Source: Roseateles sp049532965
GTDB lineage: Bacteria > Pseudomonadota > Gammaproteobacteria > Burkholderiales > Burkholderiaceae_C
DNA length: 64,000 nucleotides
Assembly: GCF_049532965.1 (NCBI RefSeq)
Contig: NZ_CP186694.1
Location: 3,348,001 to 3,412,000, forward strand
Direction of reading: 5' to 3'
In this document: positions 1 to 8,019 of the stretch, piece after piece
Layout: the number at the start of each line of letters is the position of its first letter
Position numbering within the stretch: the first letter of the stretch is position 1
Notes under the pieces: generated by a model
Seen by the model: the letters and a program-made list of their open reading frames with translations, nothing else
Told to the model about the DNA's origin: nothing
Database searches by the model: none
Translations under genes and position numbers: made by a program

Positions 1-15
1 GTCCGGGCCTCGGCG

Positions 16-357
16 TCAATGGCAGGCGCAGGAGCCGCCGCAGGGCGTGCCCGAGGACGCCGACGCGCTGGAGGACTCGGAGGCGGGGGCCGGGGATGTC
101 GAGGCGCCTTCGGCCGCGGCGGGCGCCGCCGCGGTGGCACCGCCAGCGGCGGCCGTGCCGGCGCCAGCACCGGCACCACCACGGAAATCGGTCACGTACC
201 AGCCGGAGCCCTTCAGCTGGAAGCCGGCGGCAGTCACCTGTTTCGAGAAACTCTCCGCGCCGCAGGCAGGGCAGACGGTCAGCGGGGCATCGGACAGCTT
301 CTGCAGCACGTCTTTCGAGTGGCCGCAGGCGCCGCAGCGGTAGGCGTAGATCGGCAT
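16..357 (-). CDS. FmdB family zinc-ribbon regulatory protein
   Basis: Small protein of 113 residues. The N-terminal 40 residues form a zinc ribbon: it begins MPIYAYRC, with CGAC and CPAC as the two metal-binding pairs, the hallmark of the FmdB/CxxC_CxxC_SSSS family. A conserved stretch ending in GSGWYVTDFR follows, and the last 50 residues are low-complexity Ala/Ser/Pro/Thr ending in a Cys-rich GTPCGGSCACH. FmdB proteins are named as putative transcriptional regulators but their role is poorly established. The start is the ATG at 357, because the family always begins MPxYxYxC; an in-frame start at 414 would add a non-conserved leader. In related bacteria this gene usually sits near ubiB and aspS; the neighbouring genes to the left are outside the window. 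Confidence 0.9.
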   Translation of the reverse strand: MPIYAYRCGACGHSKDVLQKLSDAPLTVCPACGAESFSKQVTAAGFQLKGSGWYVTDFRGGAGAGAGTAAAGGATAAAPAAAEGASTSPAPASESSSASASSGTPCGGSCACH

Positions 358-388
358 TTGGAGGGGAGACCGGGTCAAAAACCCGAAA

Positions 389-1852
389 TTATATAGAGTG
401 GCCCACCGCCGCACCGCCGGCCAGGCGGTGGTGGGAGCCGTGCGCGTTGCGGATCGCCTGCGGGCCCAGCGAGCCGATCAGCATGCCGACGATGCCGGCC
501 AGCAGACCGGCCAGTTGCGCCGGGAACTGCTCGCCGGCGGGCGTGAGGAGGAACAGCACCCAGGTGATCACGCCCAGCGCGATCGCGAAGAGCGCGCCCT
601 GCGTCGTCGCGCGCCGCCAGTACAGGCCGAAGACCAGCGGCACGAAGGCACCGACCAGCGTCACCTGGTAGGCGCTCGACACCATCTCGTAGATCGACGT
701 GCCCTGCAGTGCGATGGCGTAGGCGCAGACGCAGACCGAGAACAGCAGCACCGCGATCCGCATGGTGCGCAGTTCCTGCTTGTCGGACACGCGCGGGAAG
801 AACTGGCGCCAGATGTTCTCGACGAAGGTGACCGACGGGGCGAGCAGCGTCGCCGAGGCCGTGGACTTCAACGCCGACAGCAGCGCGCCGAAGAACACCA
901 CCTGCATCACGAACGGCATGCGGTCGATGACCAGCGTCGGGATCACCTGCTGCGGATCCTCGGCGATCAGTTGCCGGGCCTGCTCCGGCATGATGATCAG
1001 CGCGCTGACCACGATGAACATCGGCACGAAGGCGAACAGGATGTAGCAGAGCCCGCCGATCACCGGTCCGCGGGTGGCGGCCTTCTCGTCCTTGGCGGAC
1101 ATCACGCGCTGGAACACGTCCTGCTGCGGGATCGAGCCCAGCATCATCGTCACCGCCGCCCCGACGAAGAACACGATCTCGTGGAAGCTCGGCTCGGGCA
1201 AGAAGCGGAACATGTCCTGGCTCGACGCCAGCGCGATGACCTTGTCCGCGCCGCCGGCCATGTCGGCCGCGAACCAGGCGATCAGCGACAGGCCGACCAC
1301 CAGGATGATCATCTGGATGAAGTCGGTCACCGCCACGGACCACATGCCGCCGAACAGCGTGTAGGCCAGGATGGACGCCGTGCCGATCATCATGCCGACG
1401 GGGATGCTGATCGCGCCGCCCGACAGCAGCTTGAACACCAGCCCCAGCGCCGTGACCTGCGCCGCGACCCAGCCCAGGTAGGACAGGATGATGATGAAGC
1501 TGCAGATCACCTCGACCACGCGGCCGTAGCGCTCGCGGTAGTAGTCGCTGATCGTCAGCAGCGTCATCTTGTAGAGCCGCGCCGCGAAGAACAGCCCCAC
1601 CAGGATCAGGCAGGAGCCGGCTCCGAAGGGATCCTCGACGACGCCGTTCAGGCCCGTCTGCACGAACTTGGCCGGAATGCCCAGCACCGTCTCCGAGCCG
1701 AACCAGGTGGCGAAGGTCGTGGTGACGATCATCACCAACGGCAGGTGGCGGCCGGCGATGGCGAAGTCCGCCGTGTTCTTCACTCGCTTGGCGGCCCATA
1801 GACCGATCGCAATGGTGACGAGCAGGTAAAGGATGACCAGGGTCAGGAGCAT
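389..1852 (-). CDS. Sodium:solute symporter (SSS family) permease
   Basis: Inner-membrane secondary transporter of 487 residues, predicted to bring a solute into the cell with Na+. The protein consists almost entirely of hydrophobic segments (about 13), in the usual SSS order, with a typical N-terminal block (AGRHLPLVMIVTTTFATWFG, GTASILAYTLFGGMWSVAVTDF). Length matches the family. The substrate cannot be read from the sequence; pantothenate, proline and carboxylate carriers all share this fold. The ATG at 1852 was chosen because it opens directly into the first membrane segment; the upstream in-frame ATG at 1906 would add 18 Pro/Arg-rich residues. It lies 31 bp upstream of the FmdB-type gene on the same strand and may be co-transcribed with it. 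Confidence 0.9.
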   Translation of the reverse strand: MLLTLVILYLLVTIAIGLWAAKRVKNTADFAIAGRHLPLVMIVTTTFATWFGSETVLGIPAKFVQTGLNGVVEDPFGAGSCLILVGLFFAARLYKMTLLTISDYYRERYGRVVEVICSFIIILSYLGWVAAQVTALGLVFKLLSGGAISIPVGMMIGTASILAYTLFGGMWSVAVTDFIQMIILVVGLSLIAWFAADMAGGADKVIALASSQDMFRFLPEPSFHEIVFFVGAAVTMMLGSIPQQDVFQRVMSAKDEKAATRGPVIGGLCYILFAFVPMFIVVSALIIMPEQARQLIAEDPQQVIPTLVIDRMPFVMQVVFFGALLSALKSTASATLLAPSVTFVENIWRQFFPRVSDKQELRTMRIAVLLFSVCVCAYAIALQGTSIYEMVSSAYQVTLVGAFVPLVFGLYWRRATTQGALFAIALGVITWVLFLLTPAGEQFPAQLAGLLAGIVGMLIGSLGPQAIRNAHGSHHRLAGGAAVGHSI

Positions 1853-1968
1853 GGCAGCGGGCCTTGGAGGTGCGGGGGCGCAAAAGCGCGGGAGGCGGAG
1901 ACACAAAAAAGCGCGCGGATTATCCCCGGAACGTCAAGCCTTGCCGCCCCGGGTCCTCCCGACCCCGA

Positions 1969-1996
1969 GAACTTCGCCGTTGCGCGCCGCTACTGA
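1969..1996 (+). promoter_or_regulatory. Candidate ECF-sigma-type promoter
   Basis: GAACTT at 1969-1974, then a 16-base spacer and TACTGA at 1991-1996. This resembles the sigma-E/ECF consensus (GGAACTT, 15-19 bases, TCTGA-like). It ends 41 bases before the ATG of the first small gene at 2038. The match was made by eye, is not unique evidence, and has no experimental support; a sigma-70 promoter elsewhere in the 185-base gap cannot be excluded. Confidence 0.35.
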
Positions 1997-2037
1997 TTGG
2001 TCCAGCGCATCACGCGTGTATCGAAAAGGAGTTCTCA

Positions 2038-2244
2038 ATGCCCAGCAGTATTCAGGAAGCCCAGGCCGACGCTTTCAACGATGCCTACGCCCATGACACC
2101 TCCATGCAAACCAAAGCCCAGCAGGGAAAGTCCCTCGGGCTGCTGAGGAGGAAACAGGACCTGCAGGATCGCAACGCAGAGCTGTTAGTCGACATCGAGC
2201 AGAAGAACGAGACCCTCAAGCAGGTTCAACGGGTCACCCTCTGA
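2038..2244 (+). CDS. Small coiled-coil protein of unknown function
   Basis: A 68-residue protein that I do not recognise. The N-terminal half is rich in Gln, Ala and Asp. The C-terminal half (about residues 36-65) is a charged heptad-like stretch, with LRRKQDLQDRNAELL followed by more Glu/Lys/Leu, and is probably a short coiled coil. There is no signal peptide or membrane segment. The ribosome binding site is strong (AAGGAG eight bases before the ATG), which argues that this is a real gene despite its size. It is the first of three closely spaced plus-strand genes (the next starts 64 bases downstream) and may form an operon with the Cys/Gly-rich peptide and the sigma-4 protein. Confidence 0.6.
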   Translation: MPSSIQEAQADAFNDAYAHDTSMQTKAQQGKSLGLLRRKQDLQDRNAELLVDIEQKNETLKQVQRVTL

Positions 2245-2308
2245 TCCCCCAACTGGATGCCTAAGGCATCCATTTTCTTACCCCAACTGATTCAGAAAGG
2301 AAAACATC

Positions 2309-2557
2309 ATGGGCGCAAGTGTCCAGACTCAAAACCTCCAAATGAGGACCAGCTACGCCGAAGGGAAATTAGACGGAATCGAGTCGCTCCTCCAGCGTGG
2401 CATCGGCGGCATCGGTGGCGTGTTCAACAACCCGTCGGCCTTCTTCAATCGCATGTCTTGCAACTTCCTCGGCCACTCCTGCTGCGGAATGCCCAGCATC
2501 TTCGGCGGGGGCGGTGGCTTTGGCTTCAGCAGCTTCATGCGCTACGGCGTCGTCTGA
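2309..2557 (+). CDS. Small Gly/Phe-rich, cysteine-containing protein of unknown function
   Basis: An 82-residue protein that I do not recognise. An amphipathic N-terminal part (about 1-30) is followed by GIGGIGGVFNNPSAFFNR, a cysteine cluster (MSC, then GHSCCGM), a run of five glycines and an aromatic Gly/Ser/Phe tail ending MRYGVV. It has no Sec signal peptide. AAAGGA lies seven bases before the ATG at 2309. The N-terminal half without cysteines followed by a Cys/Gly-rich C-terminal half superficially resembles a leader plus core peptide or a small structural protein, but no maturation enzyme is adjacent. It sits between the coiled-coil protein and a strong hairpin (2579-2606) and is probably co-transcribed with the former. 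Confidence 0.6.
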   Translation: MGASVQTQNLQMRTSYAEGKLDGIESLLQRGIGGIGGVFNNPSAFFNRMSCNFLGHSCCGMPSIFGGGGGFGFSSFMRYGVV

Positions 2558-2578
2558 CCACGCGTTGATCTCGCCCCC

Positions 2579-2606
2579 GGCGCCGGCACACCCTTGTGCC
2601 GGCGCC
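2579..2606 (+). terminator. 12-bp perfect hairpin (terminator or attenuator)
   Basis: GGCGCCGGCACA (2579-2590), loop CCCT, then TGTGCCGGCGCC (2595-2606): a perfect 12-bp stem 21 bases after the stop of the small Cys/Gly-rich gene and 38 bases before the sigma-4 gene. No T-tract follows, so it could be a partial terminator, an mRNA-stabilising 3' structure or an attenuator limiting read-through into the sigma-4 gene. Confidence 0.6.
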
Positions 2607-2644
2607 CTCCCGGCGCGATGCGCCGTTCTCATTCCTGTCCGACC

Positions 2645-3007
2645 ATGTCCGAACCCAACCTCGACGCCGTTGCCGTCCCCCCGTACATCCAGGAAAAGCG
2701 CGCCTGCATCGCCGCGTTCATGGATGCGATGGATAGCGAGTCGGCCCACCGCCCCCGCGATGCGTCGATGGACGTGAGCCAGCAGGTCGCGTATCGACAA
2801 CTGGCCGGCATCGTCGACGTGACGCTCTCCGGACTGTCCCCGGACCTGCGCGGGACCTTCGACCTGGCCTGCCTGCAGGAAGAGTCCTATCGCGACGTCG
2901 CCGAGATCCAGGCGATCCCGATCGGGACCGTGCGCTCGCGGGTCAACCGGGTGCGGACGCTGCTGCGCTCCCGGCTGAAGCAGGGCTTCGCCGACTACGC
3001 GACCTGA
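2645..3007 (+). CDS. Stand-alone sigma-70 region 4 protein (ECF-like, lacks region 2)
   Basis: A 120-residue protein. Residues about 50-112 form an ECF-type sigma region 4 helix-turn-helix: a conserved lead-in (LSGLSPDLRGTFDLACLQEE), SYRDVAEIQAIPIGTVRSR as the HTH core, and an Arg-rich recognition helix (RVNRVRTLLRSRL). Region 2, which binds core polymerase and melts the -10 element, is absent: the first 45 residues are unlike it. The protein therefore cannot be an ordinary sigma factor. It could be a DNA-binding regulator of the two upstream small genes, half of a split sigma factor, or a remnant. The ATG at 2645 was preferred to the in-frame start at 2594, which would add a Pro/Arg-rich leader inside the region just after the hairpin. 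Confidence 0.75.
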   Translation: MSEPNLDAVAVPPYIQEKRACIAAFMDAMDSESAHRPRDASMDVSQQVAYRQLAGIVDVTLSGLSPDLRGTFDLACLQEESYRDVAEIQAIPIGTVRSRVNRVRTLLRSRLKQGFADYAT

Positions 3008-3047
3008 GCGGCCGGTACCGCCCGAACAGCGGCGATGCCCTGGTGGC

Positions 3048-4601
3048 TCAGTGCCACCAACGCATGGCCGCCTGCGTCAGCACGAGCGCCAGCATGAAGC
3101 CGCCGACGCCCCACAGCAGTGCCTGCAGCAGGTGATTGGTGCGGCGCTGCTCGATGAGCAGTTGCCGCGTCACCTCGGCGTGTCCGCCATCGGCGCGGCG
3201 GCGCAGCACCTCGTGCATCAGCCGCGGGAACTCCGGCACCATCTGCGCGAAGCGCGGCGCCTCCTTCTTCAACTGGTGCAGGAACGCGCGCCAACCGATC
3301 TGCTCGTCCATCCAGCGCTCGAGGAAGGGCTTGGCGGTCGCCCACAGGTCCAGCTCGGGATCCAGTTGCCTGCCCAATCCTTCAATGTTGAGCAGCGTTT
3401 TTTGCAGCAAAACCAGCTGAGGCTGAATCTCGACGTTAAATCTGCGCGAGATCTGAAACAGGCGCATCAGCACCTGGCCCAACGAGATGTCCTTGAGCGG
3501 CTTGTCGAAATGCGGCTCGCAGACAGTCCGCACCGCGCCTTCGAGCTCGTCCACCCGGGTTTCCGGCGGGACCCAGCCGGACTCGATGTGGAGCTCCGCC
3601 ACCCGCTTGTAGTCGCGCCGGAAGAAGGCGATGAAGTTCTGCGCCAGGTAGTCCTTGTCGACCTCGGTCAGCGTGCCGATGATGCCGAAGTCCAGCGCCA
3701 CGTAGCGCCCGAAGGTGTGCGGGTCCAGGCTGACCTGGATGTTTCCCGGATGCATGTCGGCATGGAAGAAGCCGTCCCGGAACACCTGCGTGAAGAAGAT
3801 GGTCACCCCGTCACGGGCCAGCTTCTTGATGTCGACGCCAGCTTCGCGCAAGCGCTCCAGCTGCGAGATCGGCACGCCCCGCATCCGCTCCATCACGATG
3901 ACCTCGCTCGCGCAGAGCTCCCAGATCATCTCGGGCACCAGCACCAGATGCAGGTCCTGCATGTTGCGCCGGAGCTGCGCCGCGTTGGCGGCCTCCCGGA
4001 CCAGGTCCAGCTCGTCGTGCAGGTAGGTGTTGAACTCGGCGACGACCTCGCGCGGCTTGAGCCGGCGGCCGTCGGCGGAGAAGCGCTCCACCCAGCCCGC
4101 CAGCGTGCGCATCAGCGCCAGGTCGTCCTCGATGACGTCCAGCATCCCGGGGCGCAGCACCTTGACGGCGACCTCGCGTCCATCCTTCAAGGTCGCGAAG
4201 TGCACCTGCGCGATCGACGCGCTGGCCACCGGCTCGGCGTCGAACGTGGCGAAGAGCTCCTCGATGCGGCGGCCGAAGGCGCGCTCGATCAGTTCCCGCG
4301 AGAGCTCCGCCGGGAACGGCGGCACGCTGTCCTGCAGCTTGGCGAGCTCCTCGATCATGTCGGGAGGCACGAGGTCACGCCGCGTCGACAGCAACTGGCC
4401 GAACTTGACGAAGATCGGTCCCAGCCGCTCCAGCGCCAGGCGCAGGCGCACGCCGCGCGGCTGGTCCCAGGCGCGGCCGACGGTGATCAGCCGGCGCAGG
4501 AACCGGAAACGGCGCCGCTTGAGCGTGGACAGCGCCAGCTCGTCCAGCCCGTGTCGGTAAAGGGTCCAGACGATGACCAGCAGGCGGGACAGATACCTCA
4601 T
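3048..4601 (-). CDS. ubiB: UbiB, ubiquinone biosynthesis ADCK-family kinase-like protein
   Basis: A 517-residue member of the UbiB/ABC1/ADCK family, an atypical kinase-like ATPase needed for ubiquinone synthesis, probably by extracting Q intermediates from the membrane. Diagnostic features are the KxGQ motif (VKFGQLLSTRRDLVP, about residues 65-80), the Ala-rich loop replacing the kinase P-loop (ASASIAQVHFATL), EVAVKVLRPGM with the ATP-site Lys, HADMHPGNIQV as the catalytic-loop equivalent and LDFG as the metal-binding motif. Two hydrophobic segments at the C-terminus (about 490-515) match the UbiB membrane anchor. It lies 11 bp downstream of ubiJ, the usual order. Confidence 0.97.
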   Translation of the reverse strand: MRYLSRLLVIVWTLYRHGLDELALSTLKRRRFRFLRRLITVGRAWDQPRGVRLRLALERLGPIFVKFGQLLSTRRDLVPPDMIEELAKLQDSVPPFPAELSRELIERAFGRRIEELFATFDAEPVASASIAQVHFATLKDGREVAVKVLRPGMLDVIEDDLALMRTLAGWVERFSADGRRLKPREVVAEFNTYLHDELDLVREAANAAQLRRNMQDLHLVLVPEMIWELCASEVIVMERMRGVPISQLERLREAGVDIKKLARDGVTIFFTQVFRDGFFHADMHPGNIQVSLDPHTFGRYVALDFGIIGTLTEVDKDYLAQNFIAFFRRDYKRVAELHIESGWVPPETRVDELEGAVRTVCEPHFDKPLKDISLGQVLMRLFQISRRFNVEIQPQLVLLQKTLLNIEGLGRQLDPELDLWATAKPFLERWMDEQIGWRAFLHQLKKEAPRFAQMVPEFPRLMHEVLRRRADGGHAEVTRQLLIEQRRTNHLLQALLWGVGGFMLALVLTQAAMRWWH

Positions 4602-4612
4602 GCCTCAGGACC

Positions 4613-5146
4613 TCATGCCCGGCCCTGGCCGTCCGGCATGAAGCGGCCCGCCTGACGGGCCAGGGCCGCCATCGCGCCGGCGGCGGCGCGGCCGAAGCGG
4701 CCGAGCTGGTGCGCCACGGCCGGGCCGGTGATGGCGGCCAGGTCATCCTCGATGTCCCAGCGCACATGGTCGATCAGCCAGTTGAAGTCGCCGGCCAGTT
4801 GGGCGTCGCCCTGCACCCGCACGTCCGGACGCGCGCCGGAGAGCGCCGCGAAGGCGGCCGCGGCCGGATTCGAGGCATCCAGCTCGATGAGCAGGTCCGG
4901 TTCTTGCCTGGGGCCATCCTCGTCGCCCAACCGTTCCAAAAGACCGGCCGGGGTGATGCGCAGCCGCAGGTCCGGCGCGGCCGGCAACAGGGCCGGCCAG
5001 CCCGCCAGATGCAGCCGCAACGTCTTGCCCGTGTGCGGGGCCAGGCGCGCGGTGGCCACCGGCTCGCGGGACATGACATGGTTGAGCAACAGCGTGATGC
5101 GATCCTGGACGGCGGGGGCCAGGAGCTTGGACCATTCTTGAAGCAT
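4613..5146 (-). CDS. ubiJ: UbiJ, ubiquinone biosynthesis accessory factor (SCP2 domain)
   Basis: A 177-residue protein with an SCP2-type lipid-binding domain (about residues 20-115) and a C-terminal helical region, matching UbiJ. UbiJ forms a soluble complex with UbiK and the late ubiquinone enzymes and is thought to hold the hydrophobic Q precursors. Typical features are the start MLQEWSKLLAPAVQDRITLLLN, the mid-domain V(R/Q)GDAQLAGDFNWLID and WDIEDDLAAITGPAVAHQ. It is followed after 11 bp by ubiB. ubiE, often found just upstream, is not here; the exopolysaccharide locus begins instead, divergently. Confidence 0.93.
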   Translation of the reverse strand: MLQEWSKLLAPAVQDRITLLLNHVMSREPVATARLAPHTGKTLRLHLAGWPALLPAAPDLRLRITPAGLLERLGDEDGPRQEPDLLIELDASNPAAAAFAALSGARPDVRVQGDAQLAGDFNWLIDHVRWDIEDDLAAITGPAVAHQLGRFGRAAAGAMAALARQAGRFMPDGQGRA

Positions 5147-5190
5147 GGGGCGGATTGTAGGCAGGCCGCCATGCGGACCGCGCGACGCGG

Positions 5191-5218
5191 AACCGGTGAC
5201 AAGCTAGGGGGACCGGTT
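5191..5218. promoter_or_regulatory. Inverted repeat, candidate operator upstream of the EPS left arm
   Basis: AACCGGT at 5191-5197 and ACCGGTT at 5212-5218 are perfect inverted copies 14 bases apart, in the 133-bp gap between divergent ubiJ and the priming-transferase gene. A dyad of this form in a divergent promoter region could bind a dimeric regulator of the EPS operon. A second, smaller hairpin (CCGGC-TCTTG-GCCGG, 5251-5265) abuts the GGGGAAGGA ribosome binding site of the next gene. Both were found by eye only. Confidence 0.35.
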
Positions 5219-5279
5219 ACGTGTTCGTGAAATCAATTGAGAGAGAATTTCCGGCTCTTGGCCGGGGAAGGATCACTGG

Positions 5280-6677
5280 GTGATGTTTGAGGATCGCAAT
5301 TACAAAAGAACCTTCTACAGCGCGCCGCAGTCGGTCCAGTCGTTCATCGCGGCCTTCCTGGAACCGACCCTGATCGTCCTGGTCTACCTGACCCTGCTGG
5401 CCTGGTTCGGCGAGCCGGTCATGCGCTCCACCTACACGCTGTGCATGCTGGTGTTCGCGCTGACCTTCCCGGGCCGCAACCGCTTCGCCGACCATCCGGC
5501 CAGCGCCGTCACCGACATCATCGGCTCCTGGCTGATGCTGCTGCTGATCCTCGGCATGTTCGCGTACGCGACCAGCAGCTTCCATTACTTCGAGCGCCCG
5601 GTGCTGCTGTGGTGGGCGGTGCTGACGCCGCTGGCCCAGATCGCCGCGGTGGAGATCGGCCGGCGCGTGCTGCGCCGGCGCTCGCGCCAGCCGTGGTTGC
5701 GCCGCACGGCGGTGATCGTCGGCGCCGGGCCGCTGGGGGCGAAGGTGGCGCGGGCGCTGGAGTTCGGCACCATCGGCGGCGTCGACTGCCTGGGCTTCTT
5801 CGACGACCGCACCGACGACCGCCTGCACGGCGACTGCTCCGGCCGGCTGCTCGGCACGCTGCCGCAGCTCAGCGACTACGTCCGCGCGCATGGCGTGCGC
5901 GAGGTCTACATCACGCTGCCGCTGGGCTCGCAGCCGCGCATCCTGCAACTGCTCGAGCAGTTGCAGGGGACGACCGCGTCGCTGTTCTTCGTGCCGGACG
6001 TCTTCGGCATCAGCATCATCCAGGGCCGCCTGCAGGACGTGAACGGCGTGCCGGTGGTGGGCATCCTCGAGACCCCGTTCACCGGCGTCAACGAGGTCGT
6101 CAAGCGCATCAGCGACGTGATCCTGGCCGCGCTGATCCTGCTGCTGATCTCGCCGATCCTGCTGGTGCTGGCGATTGGCGTGAAGCTGAGCTCGCCCGGT
6201 CCGGTGATCTTCAAGCAGCGCCGCAACGGCCTCGACGGCGAGGAAATCATCGTCTACAAGTTCCGCTCGATGCGGGTGATGGACAACGGCGCCGTCGTCA
6301 AGCAGGCGACCAAGGGGGACCCGCGCATCACGCCGTTCGGCGCCTTCATCCGCAAGACCTCGCTGGACGAGTTGCCGCAGTTCATCAACGTGCTGCAAGG
6401 CCGCATGAGCATCGTCGGCCCGCGCCCGCACGCGGTGGCCCACAACGAGGAGTACCGCCAGCTGATCAAGGCCTACATGGTCCGGCACAAGGTCAAGCCC
6501 GGCATCACCGGCTGGGCGCAGGTCAACGGCCTGCGCGGCGAGACCGACACCGTCGACAAGATGAAGGCACGGGTCGAATACGATCTCGAGTACTTGCGCA
6601 ACTGGTCGCTCGGGCTGGATCTCCAGATCATCGTGCGCACCGTACGGCTGATGCTGTTCGATCGCCACGCCTATTGA
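5280..6677 (+). CDS. Undecaprenyl-phosphate glycosyl-1-phosphate transferase (EPS priming enzyme, WcaJ/EpsB type)
   Basis: A 465-residue membrane enzyme predicted to transfer hexose-1-phosphate (glucose in characterised WcaJ-type relatives) from a UDP-sugar to undecaprenyl phosphate, the first step of repeat-unit assembly. The N-terminal part carries about four membrane segments (20-115), then a nucleotide-binding-like CoA_binding_3 domain (about 135-250, starting AVIVGAGPLGAKVARAL). One membrane segment precedes the catalytic bacterial sugar-transferase domain (about 273-465), with KFRSMRV, TSLDELPQFINVLQGRMS, VGPRP and KPGITGWAQVNG. The start is the GTG at 5280, eight bases after GGAAGGA; an ATG at 5283 is an equal alternative. 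It opens the plus-strand arm and is followed after 22 bp by the epsL-like gene. Confidence 0.93.
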   Translation: MMFEDRNYKRTFYSAPQSVQSFIAAFLEPTLIVLVYLTLLAWFGEPVMRSTYTLCMLVFALTFPGRNRFADHPASAVTDIIGSWLMLLLILGMFAYATSSFHYFERPVLLWWAVLTPLAQIAAVEIGRRVLRRRSRQPWLRRTAVIVGAGPLGAKVARALEFGTIGGVDCLGFFDDRTDDRLHGDCSGRLLGTLPQLSDYVRAHGVREVYITLPLGSQPRILQLLEQLQGTTASLFFVPDVFGISIIQGRLQDVNGVPVVGILETPFTGVNEVVKRISDVILAALILLLISPILLVLAIGVKLSSPGPVIFKQRRNGLDGEEIIVYKFRSMRVMDNGAVVKQATKGDPRITPFGAFIRKTSLDELPQFINVLQGRMSIVGPRPHAVAHNEEYRQLIKAYMVRHKVKPGITGWAQVNGLRGETDTVDKMKARVEYDLEYLRNWSLGLDLQIIVRTVRLMLFDRHAY

Positions 6678-6699
6678 CGACAAGAAGGAGACCCCACCG

Positions 6700-7926
6700 A
6701 TGAAGCGCCACCACCGCCCGCCGACGCGATACGCATCGCCACGCCTGCCGTCCTTCGCGCTGACGAGCCCGATGAAGCTTCGCGCCTCGCTGCTGGCGCT
6801 GGCCGCCGGCCTGGCCGCGCCCGCCTGGGCGCAGAGCGGCGGCAGCCCCTGGTACGTCGGCGCCTCGGTGGGCCATTACTACACCAACAACGTGTTCCGC
6901 ACGAGCGCGAGCGAGACCAGCGACCGGCTGACCTCCCTCAGCCTGCTGGGCGGCGTGGACACGCGGCTGGGCCGCCAGCGGGTCTACGCCAACCTGCGGC
7001 TCAACGACACCCGCTACCAGGACAACACCCGGCTGAACAACAACGGCTACGACCTGGGCACCGGCGTCAACTGGGAGACGGTGGGCAACCTCTCGGGTAC
7101 GCTGGACTACACGCGCAAGCGCACGCTGGCCGACTTCAACAGCACCACCGCCATCGCGCCCACCACCGAACGCAACCTGCAGACCGACCAGAGCGCCACA
7201 GCCTCGGTGCGGCTGGGGCTGCCGCAGCTGAGCAACTATTCGCTCGAGGCGATGTGGATCCACCGCGAGCGCGAATACTCGCTGCCGATCTTCGACTCGC
7301 AGGAGTACCGCCAGGATGCGCAATCGCTGGGGGTGCTCTACAACGCCAGCAGCGCCTGGCGCTTCGGCCTCGCCGGGCGATATACGAAGGGCAAGGTCCC
7401 CGCCAACGGCTTCGAGTACGACCGCAAGGACCTGGACCTGACCGCCCAGTGGCGCGCCACCGGCTCCAGCAGCCTGAATGCGCGCGTGAGCCGCAGCAAG
7501 TCCGACAGCTTCAGCGGCGTCACCGGCGCGCTGGTGTGGGACTGGCGCCCGGGCGGCCGCTGGTCGCTGAACACGCAGTTCTCGCGGGACACCGGCATCG
7601 AGACCTACTACCTCGGCATCAACAACGGCCTCTCGGACTACAACCGCGTCCAGACCGCGCTGCAGACGCAGCTGAACTACCAGCTCACCGGCAAGGTGAC
7701 GCTGCAGCTGGGCGGCGGCTTCACGCGGCTGAGCCGCAACGACGACCAGTTCGGCACCAGCAGCAGGGACAACTCGCGGCAGTACAGCCTGGGCATCGCG
7801 TGGCAGGCGCTGCGCAACGTCACGCTGGGCTGCCAGTACAACCGCGTCAGCCGCGACACCACCAATGCCCTCTACGACTACGGCGCCTACACCGCCGGTT
7901 GCTACGTGCAAGGGATGATCCGCTGA
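6700..7926 (+). CDS. epsL: EpsL-type outer-membrane beta-barrel protein of EPS biosynthesis
   Basis: A 408-residue predicted outer-membrane protein. A hydrophobic signal peptide ending AAPAWAQ (about residues 25-45) precedes a region of alternating polar/hydrophobic strands rich in Tyr, Asn, Arg and Ser (for example GASVGHYYTNNVFRT, NLRLNDTRYQDN), as in large porin-like barrels. The family is found next to EpsH-type exosortase EPS loci; its exact role (possibly polymer passage across the outer membrane) is not established. AAGGAG nine bases before the ATG at 6700 supports that start, although it leaves 24 polar residues before the signal peptide; the ATG at 6772 would give a standard signal peptide but lacks such a site. 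Confidence 0.85.
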   Translation: MKRHHRPPTRYASPRLPSFALTSPMKLRASLLALAAGLAAPAWAQSGGSPWYVGASVGHYYTNNVFRTSASETSDRLTSLSLLGGVDTRLGRQRVYANLRLNDTRYQDNTRLNNNGYDLGTGVNWETVGNLSGTLDYTRKRTLADFNSTTAIAPTTERNLQTDQSATASVRLGLPQLSNYSLEAMWIHREREYSLPIFDSQEYRQDAQSLGVLYNASSAWRFGLAGRYTKGKVPANGFEYDRKDLDLTAQWRATGSSSLNARVSRSKSDSFSGVTGALVWDWRPGGRWSLNTQFSRDTGIETYYLGINNGLSDYNRVQTALQTQLNYQLTGKVTLQLGGGFTRLSRNDDQFGTSSRDNSRQYSLGIAWQALRNVTLGCQYNRVSRDTTNALYDYGAYTAGCYVQGMIR

Positions 7927-8019
7927 CGGCAGGCCGGCCCGCCGACCGATACTGCGCCCACCCCCACCACGCCCCCACCCGCCCACACGATCCACCACGA
8001 CCCGCGCGAGCACCCATCC

